64,000 nucleotides of DNA from Ornithinimicrobium avium (lineage in GTDB: Bacteria; Actinomycetota; Actinomycetes; Actinomycetales; Dermatophilaceae), in assembly GCF_003351765.1 (NCBI RefSeq), contig NZ_CP031229.1, forward strand, positions 1,302,001-1,366,000, in the 5' to 3' direction. The notes below the pieces were generated by a model, which saw only the letters and a program-made list of their open reading frames with translations, did not search any database and was not told where the DNA came from. A program made the position numbers and the translations under genes. Each line of letters opens with the position of its first letter. The first letter of the stretch is position 1. Shown piece by piece: positions 50,068-58,468 of this stretch.

Positions 50068-50972
50068 CGGCCCTCCTTGCGGGTCCTGGCGTCGTACCAG
50101 AGGTAGGGCACGACGGCGAGCGCGACGAGGACCAGCAGGATGATCCCCACGGCGGCCGAGTTGGCGTAGTCGTAGACGGTCGCGTAGTTGTACATGTCGA
50201 TCGCGGGGACCTTGGTCGAGTAGGACGACTGGTTGGCGATGGACATGATGAGGTCGAAGGACTTCAGCGACATGTGGCCGATGATCACCAGCGCGGAGAG
50301 CGCGACCGGCGAGAGCTGGGGGAAGATCACGTGCCGGTAGAGCTGCATCTCGGTGGCACCGTCGACCCGGGCTGCCTCGCGCAGCTCCTCGGGGATCCCG
50401 CGGAACCCGGCGAGGAAGAGCGCCATGACGTAGCCGGACAGCTGCCAGATCGCGGGCAGCGCGATGGCGAGGATGCCCCAGGTCGCGTCGGCCCACCAGG
50501 AGTTCTGGAGGAAGTCCAGCCCGAGCATCTGGAAGAGCCGGTTCAGGCCGGAGGCGCTCTCGCCCTGGTTGGCGTTGAGCAGCCACTTCCACACCACGCC
50601 GGAGGCGACGAAGCTGACCGCCATCGGGAAGAGGTAGACCGAGCGGAAGATGCCCTCCCCGCGGATCGGGCGGTCCATCACCCAGGCCCAGCAGAAGCCG
50701 ATGACCAGGGTGCCCAGGAGGAAGACGACGGTGAAGACGAGCAGGTTGCGCAGCGAGTGCTGGAAGGCGGGGGTCTGCAGCAGCGCCCAGTAGTTGGCCA
50801 GCCCCACGAAGCTTACCGGGGCCCTGCCGGTGGCCTGCCCGGCGGTGTGGCTGTCGGTCATCGACTGCTGGAAGCTGATGCCGATGAAGCCGTAGACGAA
50901 GACGGCCATGAGGACCAGCGAGGGGCTGATCAGGAGCAGTCCCGGACCCCAGGACTTGAGCTTGGTGCTCAT
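50064..50972 (-). CDS. Sugar ABC transporter permease, MalF type
   Basis: Membrane protein of 302 residues with six helices. It opens GPGLLLISPSLVLMAVFVYG. The EAA loop is ELREAARVDGATEMQLYRHV, and PMAVSFVASGVVWKWLLNAN is the third-helix region. Preceded by a GGTGAGC site and, upstream, by a 17-base-pair hairpin after the binding-protein gene. It pairs with the MalG-type permease downstream. Confidence 0.9.
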   Translation of the reverse strand: MSTKLKSWGPGLLLISPSLVLMAVFVYGFIGISFQQSMTDSHTAGQATGRAPVSFVGLANYWALLQTPAFQHSLRNLLVFTVVFLLGTLVIGFCWAWVMDRPIRGEGIFRSVYLFPMAVSFVASGVVWKWLLNANQGESASGLNRLFQMLGLDFLQNSWWADATWGILAIALPAIWQLSGYVMALFLAGFRGIPEELREAARVDGATEMQLYRHVIFPQLSPVALSALVIIGHMSLKSFDLIMSIANQSSYSTKVPAIDMYNYATVYDYANSAAVGIILLVLVALAVVPYLWYDARTRKEGR

Positions 50973-51023
50973 CGGCTCACCTTTCGTGGGTGCCTCGGTC
51001 TGTCTGAGCGTATGCCGTGCACG

Positions 51024-51060
51024 CGGCCGGGCGCCCGACGTCGCGTCGGGCGCCCGGCCG
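51024..51060. promoter_or_regulatory. Intercistronic hairpin between sugar-binding protein and permease
   Basis: A perfect 17-base stem (CGGCCGGGCGCCCGACG with its complement) and a three-base loop TCG, 7 bases after the binding-protein stop. It is the counterpart of the hairpin after livK. Confidence 0.65.
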
Positions 51061-51067
51061 GGCGGGG

Positions 51068-52393
51068 TCAGCCCGCGAGGGGCTCGGTGGCGCTGACCAG
51101 CTCGCTCTGGAGCGTGTCGACGTCCGAGGCGCCCTGGCTGAACTTCACGACCGCCTGGTTGACGGCGGTGAGCACCGCGACCGGGGCGGCGGCGCCGTGC
51201 GCCAGCGAGCTGACGATCGTGTCGCTGGAGAAGTCCTCCATCGCCGACTGCTGGTAGGCCGGGAACTCGCTGGCCTCGATGTCGGTGCGCGCCGGGATGG
51301 AGCCCTTGACCTTGTTGAAGGCCAGCTGGCCCTCGGCCGAGGAGATCGTGTCCAGCCACGCCTTGGTGCCGCCGGGGTGGGCGGCGCCGACCGGCATCGT
51401 GAAGGAGTCGGCCAGGAAGTTGAACACACCGTCGGTGCCGGGCACCGGCCAGTAGGCGTAGTCATCCGGCGCCGTCATCTCCTGCGCGTCGTAGGCGGCG
51501 ACCGCCCAGTCACCCATCACGTTGTAGGCGGCGTCACCGGCCATGACCTTCTGCAGCGCCGGCTCCCAGTCGAGGCCGTCGCGGTCCTCGTTGGACCACT
51601 CGACGATCTTGCCGAACTTGGTCAGCGCCGAGTTCACCTCGCCACCGGCCCAGTCGGTGTCGCCGTTCCACAGGCCGTTGTAGCCCTCGGCACCCAGCTC
51701 GGCGAGCAGGACGTTCTCGAGCAGCTGGGTCTGGGTCCAGTCCATGCCGAGGGAGACCGGGGTCTTGCCCGCGTCCGCGACCTTCTGCATGTCGGCCATC
51801 CAGGCGTCCAGGTCGGCCGGCGGGGTGCTCGGGTCGATCCCGACCTCCTCCAGGACCGCCGGGTTGACCCACACCACGTTGGAGCGGTGGATGTTGGACG
51901 GGATGGAGTAGATCTTGCCGTCGTTGGTCAGCCGCTCCATGAGCGTGTCGGGGAAGACGTCGGTCAGGCCGAACTCGTCGTAGAGCGCGGAGACGTCCTC
52001 GATCTGGCCGGCGTCGATGTAGTCCTGCAGCTCGGCCCCGGCGTGCGCCTGGAAGCTGTCCGGCGGGTTGCCGGCCTGCAGGTCGGCCTGCAGCTTCTGC
52101 TTGGCCTGCGAGCCGGCGCCGCCGGCGAGCGCGGCGTTGACGAACTCGGTGTCCGGGTGCTGCTCGTTGAAGACCTCGACGAGCGCCTCCAGTCCGGCCT
52201 TCTCCGAGCCCTGGGCCCACCAGGTCATGACCTGGACCTCGCTGGCGTCGCCGCCACCTGCGGCTGCGGTGCCGCCCTCGCCGTCGGTGCTCCCGCCGTC
52301 ACCACCGCCGCCGCACGCGGAGAGCACGAGGCTCCCCGTGGCGACGAGAGCGACCAGCAGCGAGCTGCGACGTGTCGTCGTCCTGCGCTTCAT
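51068..52393 (-). CDS. Sugar ABC transporter substrate-binding lipoprotein
   Basis: A lipoprotein of 441 residues with lipobox LVLSAC (Cys27) and a Gly/Asp/Glu spacer. The solute-binding family 1 fold has VQVMTWWAQGSEKAGLEALV, PPDSFQAHAGAELQDYIDAG, the WVNPAVLEEVGIDP loop and GDAAYNVMGDWAV. The pattern is closest to glucose/mannose-type binding proteins. First gene of the sugar transporter operon and divergent from a ROK regulator, which fits repression lifted by the imported sugar or its phosphate. Confidence 0.9.
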   Translation of the reverse strand: MKRRTTTRRSSLLVALVATGSLVLSACGGGGDGGSTDGEGGTAAAGGGDASEVQVMTWWAQGSEKAGLEALVEVFNEQHPDTEFVNAALAGGAGSQAKQKLQADLQAGNPPDSFQAHAGAELQDYIDAGQIEDVSALYDEFGLTDVFPDTLMERLTNDGKIYSIPSNIHRSNVVWVNPAVLEEVGIDPSTPPADLDAWMADMQKVADAGKTPVSLGMDWTQTQLLENVLLAELGAEGYNGLWNGDTDWAGGEVNSALTKFGKIVEWSNEDRDGLDWEPALQKVMAGDAAYNVMGDWAVAAYDAQEMTAPDDYAYWPVPGTDGVFNFLADSFTMPVGAAHPGGTKAWLDTISSAEGQLAFNKVKGSIPARTDIEASEFPAYQQSAMEDFSSDTIVSSLAHGAAAPVAVLTAVNQAVVKFSQGASDVDTLQSELVSATEPLAG

Positions 52394-52456
52394 GGCACTT
52401 CCCTTCCACGTCCTTGTCGTGACCGACAGGGCTGCCGGTCGAGGAGTCAGGGCTGA

Positions 52457-52514
52457 CGCTAACCGGATGAATTAAGCCTGTCAACGACGGTTATCGATGT
52501 GTTATCTTCCGGTT
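52457..52514. promoter_or_regulatory. Divergent promoter with paired AACCGGA half-sites
   Basis: On the minus strand TTGACA (52479-52484) and TTAGCG (52457-52462) are spaced by 16 bases. AACCGGA at 52461-52467 and its complement TCCGGTT at 52508-52514 flank the promoter. The stretch is AT-rich. The ROK protein is the likely binder. Confidence 0.55.
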
Positions 52515-52515
52515 C

Positions 52516-53679
52516 ATGGAAAAAGACCGGCCTGCGGAGGCGCCACTTGCGCTGTCCGCGCGGCGTGGCCGCGGAAGCGAGGCCGATATCCTCCGGATGT
52601 TGGATGAAAAGACGCAGCTGACGCGCCAGCAGGTCGCCGAGCTGACCGGGCTCTCGCGCAGCACCGTGGCCGACGCGGTGGCGCGCCTGGTCGAGGAGGG
52701 CGTGGTGGCCGAGAGCCGGCCCAGCGCGGGCGGTCGGGGGCGTCCGGCGCAGCTGCTCCGCAGGGCCGACCCGCAGGGGCTGCTCCTGGGGCTGGACTTC
52801 GGGCACAACCACCTGGGGGTCGCGGTGGGTGCGCCCTCGGGGCAGATCCTGCGCGAGCGCACCGTGGACGCGAGCGTGGACGAGGATCCGCTGCGCGTGC
52901 TGCGCCAGGCGCGCGACGTCGCCGTCGAGCTGCTCGCCGAGGAGGGCACCGACCTCTCCGGCGTGGTGCAGACGGCCGCCGGGATGCCCGGCCCGATGAG
53001 CGTCGAGGGGGTCGTGCAGATCCCCTCCCTGCTGGGCAACGGCAAGATCATGCAACCGGCCAAGGCGCTGTCCGAGCTGCTGGGGATGCCGGTGCCGACG
53101 TTCAACGACACGGTGCTGGGCGCCTACGGCGAGATGCTCGCCGGGGCGGCGGTCGGCGTGGAGGACTTCATCTTCGTCAAGGCCTCGCACGGCGTGGGCG
53201 CCGCCGTGGTGCTGGGCGGCCGGATCCACCGCGGCGCCGACGGCCTGGCCGGCGAGATCGGCCACACCCGCCTCCAGGACGCCACGGCCCGCTGCCGGTG
53301 CGGCAACCGGGGCTGCATGGAGACCGTGGCCGGCGTGGACGGCCTGGCCGCCGAGCTGCCCGCTCCCTACGGCCCGGAGTCGCTCAGCTCCCCCAGCGTC
53401 GGCGACCCGGTCGTGGACCGCGTGGTCACCGACGGCGGCCGCGCCGTCGGCGCCATCCTCGCGCCCATCTGCAACGCGCTCAACCCTGCCCTCGTCGTCA
53501 CCGGCGGGGTCCTCGGCAGCGGCCACGCCGACGCCTTCGTCAAGGGCGTCCGCGGTGCCATCGACCAGCTGGCCCAGCCCGCCATCGCCCGCAACCTCGA
53601 GGTCGTGCCCGCCGCCCTCGGCATCCGTGCCGAGCTCGTCGGCGCAGTGCTGCTGGCCCGCCGGGAGGCGCTGCGCTAG
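52516..53679 (+). CDS. ROK-family transcriptional regulator
   Basis: A protein of 387 residues. A MarR-like winged helix (residues 25-80: ILRMLDEKTQLTRQQVAELT, LSRSTVADAVARLVEEG) precedes a sugar-kinase fold: LLLGLDFGHNHLGVAVG, then KASHGVGAAVVLGGRIHRGA and the zinc site GHTRLQDATARCRCGNRGCM. An HxxxxxxxxxCxCGxxGC pattern as in NagC/Mlc is complete. Divergent from the sugar ABC operon, which it presumably represses. Its start is 122 bases from the binding-protein start. Confidence 0.92.
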   Translation: MEKDRPAEAPLALSARRGRGSEADILRMLDEKTQLTRQQVAELTGLSRSTVADAVARLVEEGVVAESRPSAGGRGRPAQLLRRADPQGLLLGLDFGHNHLGVAVGAPSGQILRERTVDASVDEDPLRVLRQARDVAVELLAEEGTDLSGVVQTAAGMPGPMSVEGVVQIPSLLGNGKIMQPAKALSELLGMPVPTFNDTVLGAYGEMLAGAAVGVEDFIFVKASHGVGAAVVLGGRIHRGADGLAGEIGHTRLQDATARCRCGNRGCMETVAGVDGLAAELPAPYGPESLSSPSVGDPVVDRVVTDGGRAVGAILAPICNALNPALVVTGGVLGSGHADAFVKGVRGAIDQLAQPAIARNLEVVPAALGIRAELVGAVLLARREALR

Positions 53680-53689
53680 CCCCTCCCCC

Positions 53690-53710
53690 GACCGGCGACA
53701 CGGTTGGCCC
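53690..53710. repeat. Third copy of the 21-base dispersed repeat
   Basis: Identical to the units at 5037 and 5062 (starting GACCGGCGACACGG). It lies 10 bases after the ROK stop and directly before a long hairpin. Confidence 0.75.
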
Positions 53711-53724
53711 GCTCGTGCTCCACA

Positions 53725-53775
53725 AGAGCGTCCCGTGAGAGTGCTGCACGGCGCAGCACTCCCACGGGACGCTCT
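53725..53775. terminator. Long two-stage hairpin between ROK and sialidase genes
   Basis: Outer arms AGAGCGTCCCGTG/CACGGGACGCTCT (13 pairs), a two-base mismatch, inner arms AGTGCTGC/GCAGCACT (8 pairs) and loop ACGGC. It lies between converging genes, so it is probably a bidirectional terminator. Confidence 0.75.
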
Positions 53776-53806
53776 CTCGCGGGACACTCAGTGGCGCACC
53801 ATCGCG

Positions 53807-55702
53807 TCAGGGCAGCTGCACCGCCGGCCCGTCGAGCGCGACGGCGGTCACGTCCTCCCCGGAGGTGGAGGTCCACGTCGTCCTCGGCGTGAACGATCCA
53901 GCTTCCAGGTCCTCCGCCGTCACCACGTGGTAGGGGAAGTTGCAGTTGTAGGCGTCGTGGGCCGGCAGGTTGCGCCAGCGGCAGTTGCGGGAGTCGACCG
54001 CAGGGTCGAGGTCGCGCAGGTTGCCGCTGGGGACGACCGTGGTCGCGGCGTCGCTGAGGTTGGTGACGCGGTAGTGGAAGGAGATGCGGTCACCCACGAC
54101 ATACGGCTCGGTCTTGGGATGCAGGACCGTTCCCCCCGTCACGCTGATCCGCCCGTCGACCTCGTCCGCGCTCTTGGGCACCACGGCGACGAGGGTGCCC
54201 TGCGAGCTGCGCCCGGATGAGTCGGTGAGGGTGAGCGGGATGCGGTAGGTCCCTCCGCTGGCGCTCGCCGGCACGTCGACGTCTACCGAGAGCTCGGCGC
54301 TGCGGCCCGGCGTCAGACGCCTGGGCACCTCGGAGATCTCGACCGTCCAGCCCTGCGGGGCGTCGGCGACGACCGTCGCGTCCTTGATCACCGGGCCGAG
54401 CTGGTTGGTCACCACCACCGTGGAGGTCGCGGCGGTCCCACGCTCGATGCTCAGCTCCTCGGCAACGAGCGGTGCGCACAGGCCCTCGAGCCACGCGAGG
54501 TTGAACTCTGCAAACCTGATGCTCGAGTGGCCCGGCTCGTAGAGGAGGCCGACGTTGCCGTCCGGCAGGGTGGCCAGCGTGGAGTATGCGGTCGCCGCGC
54601 CCGGTGCGAACGCCTTGGCGATGGGCCAGTTCTCGCCGTCGTCGCAGCTGGCGCGGACCGTGCCGTTGGTGCGGCCGCTCTGGCTGTCGGCGTTGGAGAA
54701 GAGCAGGACCTTGGCGCGTGCGCTGTCCTCGTCGGCGTTGGGGAAGGCGCGGACGATCGAAGCGTTGTTGGTGGGGTCCGGCAGCTCGGTGTCGATCCGG
54801 ACCTCGCCGTAGGTGACACCGCCGTCCTCGCTGATCGCGACCTTGCGGAACTTCGACCCCGCCGAGTCGCGCGAGTTGAGCATGACGCGGCCGTCGGAGA
54901 GCTCGACGGTCTTGTTCTCATCCATGCCGGTGCCGACCGGCTCCCCCGCCTGCCAGGTCTGCCCGTGGTCGTCGGAGTAGACGGAGACCGCCTGGAAGGT
55001 GCCCGCACCGTTGATGATCGTGTACTGCTGGATCAGGCGGCCGGCATGCGGGCCGTACTTGAGCTGGATGCCCTGGCCGCTGGCTGCGAAGCGTGAGCGC
55101 CACGACAGGTCGGGCGTGATGTCGGCGGTGATCACCTGGTGCTCCCACGTCGTGCCGCCGTCGACGGACACGCTGACCTCGGCGTGCAGCACGTTGCGGT
55201 CGTCGGGGTCGACACCGGGGCGCGAGCCGGCGAAGCCTTGGTCGTAGGACTTCACGTGGAAGTTGAAGATGTGTCCGGTCTCCCGGTCGACGATGTAGCT
55301 GGGGTCGGAGTAGCCGACCTTCTCCGCGCCCGGCACCCCGCCGTGGACGACCGTCTGCTCCTGCCAGGTCTGGCCGCCGTCGCGCGACACCCGCTGGAGT
55401 ATGGAGTTGGGCCCGGGTGCGTCGCCGCCGGTCGGGCGTCCGTCGTAGGACGCGAGCAGCGTGCCGTCGTTGGTCACGGTCAGCGCCGGGATGCGGTAGT
55501 TCGGGAACCCGCCCACGCCGGGGACCGCGAGGTCCTGCTCGGTGTAGGTCGGGTTGCCTGCCCAGAAGGGGGTGGCGTCGTAGTCGGGGTGAGGCTCCAG
55601 ATGCGCCGCGCTGGCGGCGGCCGGGAACAGGAGCGACAGGGCGCCTGCGGCCGCCAGCAGACGCAGGGCGCGGGTGCGGGTCGTCGTCGACGTGCGGGTC
55701 AT
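53807..55702 (-). CDS. Secreted exo-alpha-sialidase (GH33)
   Basis: A protein of 631 residues with a signal peptide (LRLLAAAGALSLLFPAAASA). The sialidase propeller has the catalytic-Arg motif GGFPNYRIPALTVTNDGTLL, the Asp in ASYDGRPTGG and at least four Asp boxes: SRDGGQTW, SVDGGTTW, SDDHGQTW and SEDGGVTY. LLYEPGHSSIRF is near the end of the propeller. Residues ~405-490 are a NEW3-type beta domain, and a second beta domain closes the protein. No cell-wall anchor is seen, so it should be released to cut sialic acid from host or mucin glycans. A 22-base palindrome lies in its promoter. Confidence 0.92.
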   Translation of the reverse strand: MTRTSTTTRTRALRLLAAAGALSLLFPAAASAAHLEPHPDYDATPFWAGNPTYTEQDLAVPGVGGFPNYRIPALTVTNDGTLLASYDGRPTGGDAPGPNSILQRVSRDGGQTWQEQTVVHGGVPGAEKVGYSDPSYIVDRETGHIFNFHVKSYDQGFAGSRPGVDPDDRNVLHAEVSVSVDGGTTWEHQVITADITPDLSWRSRFAASGQGIQLKYGPHAGRLIQQYTIINGAGTFQAVSVYSDDHGQTWQAGEPVGTGMDENKTVELSDGRVMLNSRDSAGSKFRKVAISEDGGVTYGEVRIDTELPDPTNNASIVRAFPNADEDSARAKVLLFSNADSQSGRTNGTVRASCDDGENWPIAKAFAPGAATAYSTLATLPDGNVGLLYEPGHSSIRFAEFNLAWLEGLCAPLVAEELSIERGTAATSTVVVTNQLGPVIKDATVVADAPQGWTVEISEVPRRLTPGRSAELSVDVDVPASASGGTYRIPLTLTDSSGRSSQGTLVAVVPKSADEVDGRISVTGGTVLHPKTEPYVVGDRISFHYRVTNLSDAATTVVPSGNLRDLDPAVDSRNCRWRNLPAHDAYNCNFPYHVVTAEDLEAGSFTPRTTWTSTSGEDVTAVALDGPAVQLP

Positions 55703-55726
55703 GAGCTCGGGGATCCTCTCGATATA

Positions 55727-55748
55727 AGACATCAGACGTTTGATGTCT
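55727..55748. promoter_or_regulatory. Sialidase operator
   Basis: Arms AGACATCA and TGATGTCT (perfect, 8 bases) around GACGTT. On the minus strand it overlaps the region just before a TTATAT -10 box (55722-55727). The form fits a GntR/FadR-type repressor; no regulator gene is adjacent. Confidence 0.6.
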
Positions 55749-55799
55749 GGCGATGACGCTAGGCGAGGCTGGTCGACCACGGCAACGGCTACCGGCAAG

Positions 55800-55817
55800 T
55801 CCTTACCAAGTCTTTAC
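55800..55817 (+). promoter_or_regulatory. TTAC direct-repeat element, copy 1
   Basis: TCCTTACCAAGTCTTTAC, 71 bases before the Gfo/Idh start. It differs by one base from 57820-57837. Two TTAC units 11 bases apart resemble sites for OmpR/PhoP-type regulators. Confidence 0.45.
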
Positions 55818-55887
55818 TCGCGGCCCTAGCCCTGCCCAGGTCGTCCGTGCAGGGACCCGGCGGCGGCCCAGCCGTAGCATCAACCTC

Positions 55888-56988
55888 ATGCGCTACGGGA
55901 TCGTCGGCACCGGCTACTTCGGGGCGGAGCTGGCGCGCGTCGCCGCAGCCCTGCCCGAGGGAGCGGTGACGCGCGTGTACTCCCCGGAGCACGCCATACC
56001 GCTCGCGCAGGAGGTCGGGGCACAGGTGGCGGCCGACGCGCTGGAGGTGTGCATCGCGGACGACGTCGAGGCGGTGATCGTCGCCAGCCCCAACGACGTG
56101 CACGTCGAGCCGGCGCTGGCCGCGGCGGCGGCGGGCAAGCACGTGTTCTGCGAGAAGCCGGTCGCGCTGTCCTACGCCGACGCGGCGTCGATGGTGGGGG
56201 CGGCGCGGACCGCGGGCGTGACGTTCATGGCGGGGCACGTGACGCAGTTCATGCACGGGGTGCGCGAGGCCCGTCGCCGGATCGCGGACGGCGAGATCGG
56301 GCGGCTGCTCGTCGCGCAGGCCGCGCGCACGGGGTGGGAGCCGCCGGCGGAGCAGGTGAGCTGGAAGAAGATGCGCGAGCGCTCCGGCGGCCACCTCTTC
56401 CACCACATCCACGAGCTGGACCTGGTCCTGGCGGTGATGGGCGCGGCCGAGCGCGTGGTGATGTCCGGCGGGAACCTCGCGCACCGGGGCGCCGGGCACG
56501 GCGACGAGGACGACGTGCTGCTGGCCGTGCTCGAGCACGAGGACGGGAGCCGCTCGCAGCTGCAGTGGGGGTCGGCGTACCGCTGGCCCGAGCATCACGT
56601 GACCTTCCAGGGGACGCTCGGCGCGATCCGGGTGGACCTGCAGGACGTGGGCGTCACGATGCGCACCGAGCGCGGGACCACCACCTGGCCCCTGCACAGC
56701 AGCTGGGCGGAGGACGCCGAGCGGCGCGAGGAGTATGCCGCAGCCTCCGGCGGCGGAGGCGTCACCTACGGGGCGCCCGGGGCGCGGCCGCCGGGCTGGC
56801 TGCGGCGGATCATGCGCGAGGAGCTCGAGTGGTTCGAGGACGTCGTCGCCGGTCGGCTGGAGCCGGAGCGCGCGCTGGCGGGGCTGACGGACGGGCAGGC
56901 GGCGCTGACCTCGATCGCCACGGCGGAGGCGCTGACGATCTCGCTGGCCGAGGACCGGAAGGTCTCCACGGCCGAGGTGAGCGGCTGA
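55888..56988 (+). CDS. Gfo/Idh/MocA-family oxidoreductase
   Basis: NAD(P)-dependent dehydrogenase of 366 residues. The Rossmann motif YGIVGTGYFGAELARVAA begins at residue 3. AVIVASPNDVHVEPALAAA and the substrate-site motif GKHVFCEKPVALSYADA (Lys of EKP) follow. The C-terminal domain has GGHLFHHIHELDLVLAVMG with catalytic His residues. Next to the sialidase gene, a role in sugar or sialic-acid derivative oxidation is plausible but not shown. The following gene starts two bases after its stop. Confidence 0.88.
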   Translation: MRYGIVGTGYFGAELARVAAALPEGAVTRVYSPEHAIPLAQEVGAQVAADALEVCIADDVEAVIVASPNDVHVEPALAAAAAGKHVFCEKPVALSYADAASMVGAARTAGVTFMAGHVTQFMHGVREARRRIADGEIGRLLVAQAARTGWEPPAEQVSWKKMRERSGGHLFHHIHELDLVLAVMGAAERVVMSGGNLAHRGAGHGDEDDVLLAVLEHEDGSRSQLQWGSAYRWPEHHVTFQGTLGAIRVDLQDVGVTMRTERGTTTWPLHSSWAEDAERREEYAAASGGGGVTYGAPGARPPGWLRRIMREELEWFEDVVAGRLEPERALAGLTDGQAALTSIATAEALTISLAEDRKVSTAEVSG

Positions 56989-56990
56989 CC

Positions 56991-57785
56991 GTGGCGTACC
57001 CCCTCCAGCAGCGTGACGCCGTGCGCCCCCCGCCCGAGATCTTCGACCTGTTCGCGGTGCCGGCGGATCCTGTGCCGGTCGACGGGGGCCGTGGACACAG
57101 CGTCCGCGCCGGTGACCTCGTGCTCTCGCCCGGGCGGGACGCGGCGACCGCGGCCTGGCTCAACCCGGTCCTCGCCCGCCTCGCGGCCCGGCTGGACCAC
57201 GAGGAGCCGAGGTCGCTGCGGATCGCCATGCCGATCCCGTCGCGCGACCTGCGCTGGGTCGTCGACGGATGGGGAGCGAGCCGCTCCGAGCCCGACGCCC
57301 GGCCGTGCCGGGACCTGGACGTCCTGCTAGCCACCGCCCGCCTGCTGCACGCGCACCTTGCGGGCGTGGTCGCATCAAGGCCGACGGCGCTCGCCGCCCG
57401 GGAGGACCGGTGGTCCCGCGCCGAGCAGGCGACCTTCGGGCCGGAGCCACCCCTGGGCGTCCTCGGCCGTGACCTCGCGGCGGAGTGGGAGGTAGCCGAC
57501 CTCGGCCCGGACCAGCTCGTGCACGGCGACCTCGCCGGCAACGTCCTGCTCGACTCCGCGGGGCTGCCGGTGGTGATCGACGTCGCGCCCTGCTGGCGTC
57601 CGTCGCTGTGGGCCGAAGCGGTGGTGGTCCTGGACGCGGTCCTGTGGCTCGGTGCCGACCCCGACGTGCTGGCTGGGTGGACCAGCGGCAAGCAGCGGCA
57701 GGCCATGCTGCGGGCCGCGCTGTTCCGCTTGCTCAGCGACGTCAAGCCGGAGGTCGGGCGCTACCGGGCCCTGCTGCTGGCGTGA
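56991..57785 (+). CDS. Aminoglycoside-phosphotransferase-like protein
   Basis: A protein of 264 residues. The kinase catalytic loop reads DQLVHGDLAGNVLLDSAGLP, followed by VVIDVAPCWRPSLWAEAVV with the metal-binding Asp, as in APH/choline-kinase-fold proteins of the TIGR02569 type. The usual N-lobe nucleotide loop is short. GTG start at 56991, two bases after the previous stop, so it is co-transcribed with the Gfo/Idh gene. Phosphorylation of a small molecule is inferred from the fold. Confidence 0.75.
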   Translation: MAYPLQQRDAVRPPPEIFDLFAVPADPVPVDGGRGHSVRAGDLVLSPGRDAATAAWLNPVLARLAARLDHEEPRSLRIAMPIPSRDLRWVVDGWGASRSEPDARPCRDLDVLLATARLLHAHLAGVVASRPTALAAREDRWSRAEQATFGPEPPLGVLGRDLAAEWEVADLGPDQLVHGDLAGNVLLDSAGLPVVIDVAPCWRPSLWAEAVVVLDAVLWLGADPDVLAGWTSGKQRQAMLRAALFRLLSDVKPEVGRYRALLLA

Positions 57786-57819
57786 CGAGGCAGCGCTCAC
57801 GGGCGTGCCGACCGGCCGA

Positions 57820-57837
57820 TCCTTACCAAGTTTTTAC
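57820..57837 (+). promoter_or_regulatory. TTAC direct-repeat element, copy 2
   Basis: TCCTTACCAAGTTTTTAC, 98 bases before the DUF6318 start. A CTGTGGACAA (DnaA-box-like) follows at once at 57838-57847 and TTGACG, a possible -35, at 57854. Confidence 0.45.
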
Positions 57838-57934
57838 CTGTGGACAACCGAAACTTGACGATCCGTCGGGCACACTGGACGGCGACCGATGCCCCGCTGA
57901 TGACACGCGGGCGCCGCGCCGTGAGGGGTATGTA

Positions 57935-58468
57935 GTGAAGCGATCCGCCATCGTCGCCGTCGGCCTGTGCCTGGCCGTGCTGTCCGGCTGCAGCCAGACG
58001 CCCGAGCCGAGCCCGCCGCCATCCAGCGAGGACGCGCTGACGACGTCCACGCCGGACAAGAGCGAGGCGACGAGCGAGGCCCCGCCCACGGACGCTGCCG
58101 AGACTGAGGAGCCCGAGGCCGACGGCCCGCCGCAGATGCCGGAGGAGGCGACGGAACAGACTGAAGCGGGAGCGGAGGCGTTCGTAGAGTACTACCTGAA
58201 CACACTTAACGCGGCCCGCGCTTCGAGAGACGCCAGCGAGCTCCAGCGCTTGGCGACCGAAGAATGCGAGTCCTGCCGAAACTTTGAGGAAAGCGCCACA
58301 TCAGGCAGCTCTGACCCCCTGGAGTACGACGTGGAGAGCGCCACCATGTCGAGCCTCTTAGCCACAGTGCAAGTGGCGGTCGTGGATGGATCCACCTCGG
58401 GTACGGCCTACTTCACGCTGGAATGGGACTCCGCATGGAGAGTCTCTGCTGTGCAGGCCAAGGCATGA
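57935..58468 (+). CDS. DUF6318-like lipoprotein
   Basis: A lipoprotein of 177 residues with lipobox AVLSGC (Cys19) and a long Pro/Ser/Thr/Glu spacer to residue ~78. The folded part begins EAFVEYYLNTLNAARASRDA and has a CESC pair (ATEECESCRNFEE), the mark of DUF6318. The last third is beta-rich. Codon use becomes less GC-biased from about 58180 on, unlike the surrounding genes. Its stop overlaps the next ATG (ATGA). Confidence 0.75.
   Translation: MKRSAIVAVGLCLAVLSGCSQTPEPSPPPSSEDALTTSTPDKSEATSEAPPTDAAETEEPEADGPPQMPEEATEQTEAGAEAFVEYYLNTLNAARASRDASELQRLATEECESCRNFEESATSGSSDPLEYDVESATMSSLLATVQVAVVDGSTSGTAYFTLEWDSAWRVSAVQAKA

Noticed and set aside
53807..55702. Cell-wall anchor on the sialidase
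   Set aside because: No LPxTG motif, hydrophobic tail or basic end; the protein ends directly after a beta domain.
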